NCBI RefSeq assembly: GCF_000227115.2
Contig: NC_016489.1
Location: 62,001 to 126,000, forward strand
Source: Naumovozyma dairenensis CBS 421
Taxonomy: Eukaryota > Ascomycota > Saccharomycetes > Saccharomycetales > Saccharomycetaceae
DNA: 64,000 nt
Reading direction: 5' to 3'
A program made the translations under genes and the position numbers. Positions within the stretch are counted from its first letter, which is position 1. The number at the start of each line of letters is the position of its first letter. This document shows positions 60,121 to 64,000 of this stretch, piece after piece. The notes below the pieces were generated by a model, which saw only the letters and a list, made by a program, of their open reading frames with translations, did no database searches and was not told the origin of the DNA.

Positions 60121-61401
60121 ATGGCCCACACACATTCCCCCCTATATCATTGGAATAGCTGTCCTGGTCTGTTAAACACACCAGAACAACAACAACAAGC
60201 AAATGGCATTGCTCCCATAATACCGCCATCACAAATCACGAAGATTCATATCTATGATTTTGATAACACATTGTTTGCATCGCCACAACCAAATAAACAA
60301 CTATACACAAAAAACTTCCATGATAGATTAGGTTTTGGCCTTGGTCCTAAAAATGCTGGTCCTAGATGGTGGTTAGAACCAATGTTCCTGCGTCAAGCAT
60401 ACAATGAATTCATACAAGCCGCATTATCTGAACAAACAAAACCCGCGCAGGAGGGAGGATTGAACAATCATCCTGCTGGTAAAGTCCTTTTCCAATATTG
60501 GAATAGAGATATCCTTGAACTAGCTGCAGCCTCCATTCAAGATCCTAGTACAATTTCTATATTAATGACCGGTAGAGAGGATGTTGCATTTTCTGCCTTG
60601 ATAGAATATATGATTACAACCACTAGAGATACTTTTTTCAACAAAGATTCACCTTATTTAAAATTTAACGCAGTTGTTTTGAAGAAGAAAGATGGAAATT
60701 TCAAAAGTACAATGGCTTTTAAACAACAATGTTTGTCCGATTTAATAAACCATTATTCAACAAGTATAAAAGAGATTACTATTTATGATGATAGGCCCAA
60801 ACAGATAAACCAATTCAAAATATTCTTGAATAATTTACCATATAATCCAAGATTACAATGGTTTGTCATTCCAGTACCACCTATCTCTAAGCGAATTAAC
60901 CCAGACAAGGAATATAAAATTCTAATGCTTATGGTCGATAAATATAACGAAACATTAAAAGGGTCTTTTAAGAGGAACAAAATCGAAATTAGGTGGACAC
61001 CTAAAGAACTTGGATGTTATTTGACTTTAGAGTCTCATGCTGCACTTCTTGAACGTACCGCAGAATATCTCGAGAACAAATCAATTGACATGAACTCTAT
61101 TCGAAATTTGAAACAATATCCATTAGGCATACTATTATCAAAATCAGGTAATATAATACCAGGCAATGAAATGGTTTCTATTTATTTAAATGATAATAAT
61201 AGTAATAAAATTAGTCTTTCCTCAACTGATCAAAGAAACATACTAAATAAGATTTATAATCCACAAAATGAAGAAGATTTGAAAAAATTAGTATTCATTG
61301 TTCATACCATTGGAATTAAAAGAGTAACAGGTAACAAAGTTGACATATACTTTAAAGCTTCCTGCGCAAATAATTATCTTTTCCCAACTCAAAAAATTTA
61401 A
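60121..61401 (+). CDS. YMR265C-like HAD/Swiss-Army-Knife-type protein, frame disrupted at the end
   Basis: 426 residues to the first stop. A HAD-type phosphatase motif KIHIYDFDNTLFASPQ (about 41-56, DxDxT) and ILMTGREDVAFS (about 160) with IYDDRPKQINQF suggest a RNA-repair-like phosphoesterase fold; the S. cerevisiae homologue YMR265C (461 residues) has no settled function. The frame ends just after an A6 run (61391-61396), and a further 56 plausible codons continue in the other frame. Adding one A in that run would join them, giving a length closer to the family's. Confidence 0.85.
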   Translation: MAHTHSPLYHWNSCPGLLNTPEQQQQANGIAPIIPPSQITKIHIYDFDNTLFASPQPNKQLYTKNFHDRLGFGLGPKNAGPRWWLEPMFLRQAYNEFIQAALSEQTKPAQEGGLNNHPAGKVLFQYWNRDILELAAASIQDPSTISILMTGREDVAFSALIEYMITTTRDTFFNKDSPYLKFNAVVLKKKDGNFKSTMAFKQQCLSDLINHYSTSIKEITIYDDRPKQINQFKIFLNNLPYNPRLQWFVIPVPPISKRINPDKEYKILMLMVDKYNETLKGSFKRNKIEIRWTPKELGCYLTLESHAALLERTAEYLENKSIDMNSIRNLKQYPLGILLSKSGNIIPGNEMVSIYLNDNNSNKISLSSTDQRNILNKIYNPQNEEDLKKLVFIVHTIGIKRVTGNKVDIYFKASCANNYLFPTQKI

Positions 61402-61577
61402 TTATAATGGAATCAATTACTGACCCATATTATCCTTCACAATTAAGTGATTTAAAAGAAATGCAACAAAAATCATCGATTACTGGTCTTGTTTGGTATA
61501 ATTTGCCACGTCAATTACAAATCACTACATATTTTGCATTCCATTCTAAATTAAAATCACAACGGCCAACAAAATAA
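61402..61577 (+). other. probable C-terminal tail of the YMR265C homologue, other frame
   Basis: Open frame including MESITDPYYPSQLSDLKEM and TYFAFHSKLKSQ, stop at 61575-61577. It follows the upstream stop directly, in the frame reached by gaining one base at the A6 run. Too short and too well placed for an independent gene. Confidence 0.6.
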
Positions 61578-62333
61578 TGGGCCCGATCAATAAAATATAC
61601 GCTATTGAGATGATTCCCAAATTAACAGGTCCCTTTCAGCTTCTTAGACTCTCCGTTCTGCTTTTTGAAGTCACGTCACCTAGTATCAAAAATCTAACCT
61701 TTAGGATACTTCGATAAATTAGTTAAAAACTTTATTGTCGGAATCTAACTGTAAACAGGATAAATCCCAGGTATCAGTCAATCCACTCACATCGCTATAT
61801 GAAAGCTTTTTTCCTTTTATAATATATATATATATATATTATAGGAAGTATCCTTTTATATCGAGGAGGAGCAACCGATGTCACTTCTTACTCAATACAA
61901 ATACTCTTGTCGTCTTGGGCGTTAGCTGATTAAGTTTTATTACGTAGCCTCACCTAAACATCGATAACATAGGGATCAGCAACAACAAATATCGGATGCC
62001 AATAAGTTCACTTAACCTCCCAAACAAATTATGCATACTGTTATATGCAGATGGTAACATAACTCCAACCCTTGTAATGTTCCGTATATATATATATATA
62101 TAGGTATTTGAATAAGAGGATACTTCATACAAATGAATAAAGGCGACGGTTATTTTAGAGATATGCGGGAAGTGCATAGAGGCACTCTGAATCTAACTGC
62201 ATCGCCAATCTATAAAAAAATCGTGTCACATACAATTTTAAAAGATTATATTTAAATAGTTGAATGTTGGTTTTTATACAAAAAAAGTCTATATCTTCTG
62301 CTCATTCTCTCTCTGTATTGTATTGAACAATAA
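61578..62333. other. convergent region between the YMR265C homologue and CUE1
   Basis: 756 bp. Two AT-dinucleotide runs (61822-61840 and 62085-62102) each flank one arm of an inverted repeat, GAAGTATCCT (61845-61854) and AGGATACTTC (62117-62126). Could be LTR debris or a terminator structure; not identified. Confidence 0.35.
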
Positions 62334-62969
62334 TTATTTCAACAAATTTGATAATTCCACATCGTTTTGTACTTTCAATTCCATATCTTTCCTAGCTTTC
62401 CAAATTAAATATTTCTTTCTTTCCGTAATATCTAATTTTTTAAACTCTTGGTCATCGATTTCTAAATCAAATTCATTCAATGAAACGTTGAATTTCACCA
62501 ATAAATTTTCAGCTTTAATATTGTTTTGTTTTCTAGGATCATTACTACTAATACCACCACCGATACCACCAGCATTATTATTACTAGTATTTGGATTTGA
62601 TTCAACGAATCCAAGTGGGAAAGGGAAACTATCACCACGTAAGTAACTTTCCACAGTATCTTCTACAGACCCTGTTCGTTGTAGATTGAATCTAATTTGT
62701 TCTCTATGTAAATCTGGAGCTACGTTTTGAACTGTTTGAATCATATCATTTGTTACAGGATACCTGCCATTATTATTATTATGATTGTTATTGTTGTTGT
62801 TCCTATTCGATCTTGCACCATTTCTTGCGGTGTTTCTTTGTTGTTGAGGCTGCGAGGAGGTTGAGCTGTTAAGGGATTGCGCTGATGGATGTTGGTCAGA
62901 TTGGAATACCCATCTCATGAAAAGAAGTCCGATTATAATGACCACGATGGTTACGATTGCTTGGCTCAT
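62334..62969 (-). CDS. CUE1: Cue1, ER anchor and activator of Ubc7
   Basis: Recruits the E2 enzyme Ubc7 to the ER membrane for ERAD. 211 residues (203 in yeast). N-terminal membrane anchor at about 5-20 ([17 protein letters not shown]), Asn-rich linker, CUE domain at about 72-115 ([39 protein letters not shown]), and the C-terminal Ubc7-binding region ([14 protein letters not shown]). Intact. Confidence 0.95.
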   Translation of the reverse strand: MSQAIVTIVVIIIGLLFMRWVFQSDQHPSAQSLNSSTSSQPQQQRNTARNGARSNRNNNNNNHNNNNGRYPVTNDMIQTVQNVAPDLHREQIRFNLQRTGSVEDTVESYLRGDSFPFPLGFVESNPNTSNNNAGGIGGGISSNDPRKQNNIKAENLLVKFNVSLNEFDLEIDDQEFKKLDITERKKYLIWKARKDMELKVQNDVELSNLLK

Positions 62970-63473
62970 GTTTTTCGTTAAATCCTGTGTATTTCGCAGA
63001 TGGTGTTATAATAGTTTAGTTAAGGACAGATGCTGGAAAAATCAAAAACAGGAAGAGAACAACGTACTTCTAAAGCAACTCAGGCAACTTTGATAAATAT
63101 ATAGTGTTTTCTGCTTGTTATTTTTAGCTCTGTAAAATATCTAGAGACTACATATAGTTTAGAAAGCCTTCAACAATATTTCAGGAAAAATACCACTTGT
63201 GAATAAGCATAGTAGAAATCCATACTGTTTGCATCAAAACGGACGGAACGTAAAAAGTAACCGGGCTCCGGAATACATACATATGACATGTAGAAAAGAC
63301 TTCAATGGGAATAAAATTGTACAAAGAAAATACGCTATTAGGTAGAAGTAGTGTTCCTCCTATTTGTATTCAGTATATTTCCCTATAAATAACCTTATAC
63401 ACATCATTCTTTGTTCTTACATAAAACTATCCGATAATTCTGTAAACTGTATTAGGTCCAGAATTGTCAAAAT
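62970..63473. other. CUE1-SAP30 intergenic region
   Basis: 504 bp between two minus-strand genes. A CGG-rich motif pair, CGGACGGAA and CCGGGCTCCGG (63240-63270), is unlike the AT-rich surroundings and may bind a zinc-cluster factor. No gene seen. Confidence 0.4.
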
Positions 63474-64000
63474 TTAACCTTTAAATTCCATTTTGAAATG
63501 CTTTTTCTGGTTCCTAACTTTATAAACAAATTTGGGTATACATTCAGTTTCTTTAATATTCGTTGAAGTGAAATGTTTTTTAAGCTCCTTAGCCAATGCC
63601 TTCTTAGTGATTCTAGCATCCGGCCTGCCTTTTTCATTTTTCTTATAGGAATATGTTTTAGACCCCAATTTGGATCCTAACAAGTAACCTTTCAATGTCA
63701 AATTATCAGGAAGATCTAAGTGATAATTATCCTTATATCGACGTAAGAAATCATCTGAATATTCTTCGAAATTAGCAGGGTTAGGTTTTGGTATCAAATC
63801 GGGATGATTGTTAGTTACATGAGATTGTACCAAGTCCTTTAAATATTGTTGTTGTGCAGCAGTGAGTCGTTGTTTAACGTTTGATTTCGTCGTATTTGAT
63901 GTACCAGTAGTTGTAGTGGTTGTTGTTGTCGTGGAATTTTGACCTGTAGTAGTAGCGTTACCTCCTCCTCCTCCTCGACTTCTACCTCCTGCAGTTGTTT
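63474..64000 (-). CDS. SAP30: Sap30 subunit of the Rpd3 histone deacetylase complex, partial
   Basis: Subunit of Rpd3L, which deacetylates histones for repression. The frame is open at the right edge, so the true start lies outside. Visible are a Thr-rich low-complexity region, KQRLTAAQQQYLKDLVQSHV, then the Sap30 Sin3-binding block (FEEYSDDFLRRYKD, LPDNLTLKGYLLGSKLGSKT) and the C-terminus FVYKVRNQKKHFKMEFKG. Nearly all of the conserved C-terminal half is present. Confidence 0.93.
   Translation of the reverse strand, partial: TTAGGRSRGGGGGNATTTGQNSTTTTTTTTTGTSNTTKSNVKQRLTAAQQQYLKDLVQSHVTNNHPDLIPKPNPANFEEYSDDFLRRYKDNYHLDLPDNLTLKGYLLGSKLGSKTYSYKKNEKGRPDARITKKALAKELKKHFTSTNIKETECIPKFVYKVRNQKKHFKMEFKG

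Overview
The window is a nuclear chromosome segment from a budding yeast of the Saccharomycetaceae, most likely a post-whole-genome-duplication species near Naumovozyma or Kazachstania. I infer this from the AT-rich sequence, compact genes, one short intron with canonical GTATGT and TACTAAC signals, yeast-type tRNA genes, Asn/Gln/Asp-rich protein tracts and strong gene-order agreement with Saccharomyces cerevisiae chromosome XIII (YMR263 to YMR287). The genus is a guess. The synteny rests on remembered S. cerevisiae gene order.

Layout from left to right: DSS1 (cut by the left edge), GPI12, AEP2, RIT1; a complete Ty3/gypsy-type retrotransposon (7742-13455, minus strand) lying 14 bp upstream of a tRNA-Gln(UUG); an assembly gap (13574-13730) that runs into a second LTR end beside an intron-bearing tRNA-Tyr; YKU70, NGL2, a frameshifted HYR1-type cell-wall protein, and a 2.7 kb stretch with a decayed unknown coding relic; CAT8, a YMR279C-type MFS transporter, PGM3, FCP1, a MULE-family transposase-like gene with a decayed 5' end, DSK2, BUL1, RCE1 and SCS7; tRNA-Gln(CUG) beside an old LTR; then URA10, RRN9, TMA23, PRP24, PPA2, SEC17 (one intron), RSN1, a YMR265C homologue, CUE1 and SAP30 (cut by the right edge).

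From CAT8 to SAP30 the order is collinear with S. cerevisiae in reverse, except that ZDS1 is absent and SEC17 is extra. The block GPI12-AEP2-RIT1-YKU70-NGL2 is inverted relative to its flanks, and MRPL33 is missing at one edge. The adhesin-like gene and the relic sit at the other edge.

Most genes are independent housekeeping genes. Several carry legible regulatory signals: a perfect Ppr1-type site before URA10, PAC and RRPE boxes before TMA23, Puf3-type motifs just after the stops of all three mitochondrial genes (DSS1, AEP2, PPA2), and Ste12- and Gcn4-type sites in the LTR promoter.

The most unusual points are the Ty3-like element (gag starting inside the LTR, primer site inside gag, and a GCG-AGG-C frameshift site that mixes the Ty3 and Ty1 signals), an Scs7 cytochrome b5 domain that has lost both heme-ligand histidines, the MULE-like gene with a full D-D-E set, and three genes whose conserved or plausible C-termini continue in another frame (RCE1, the YMR265C homologue, the HYR1-type gene).
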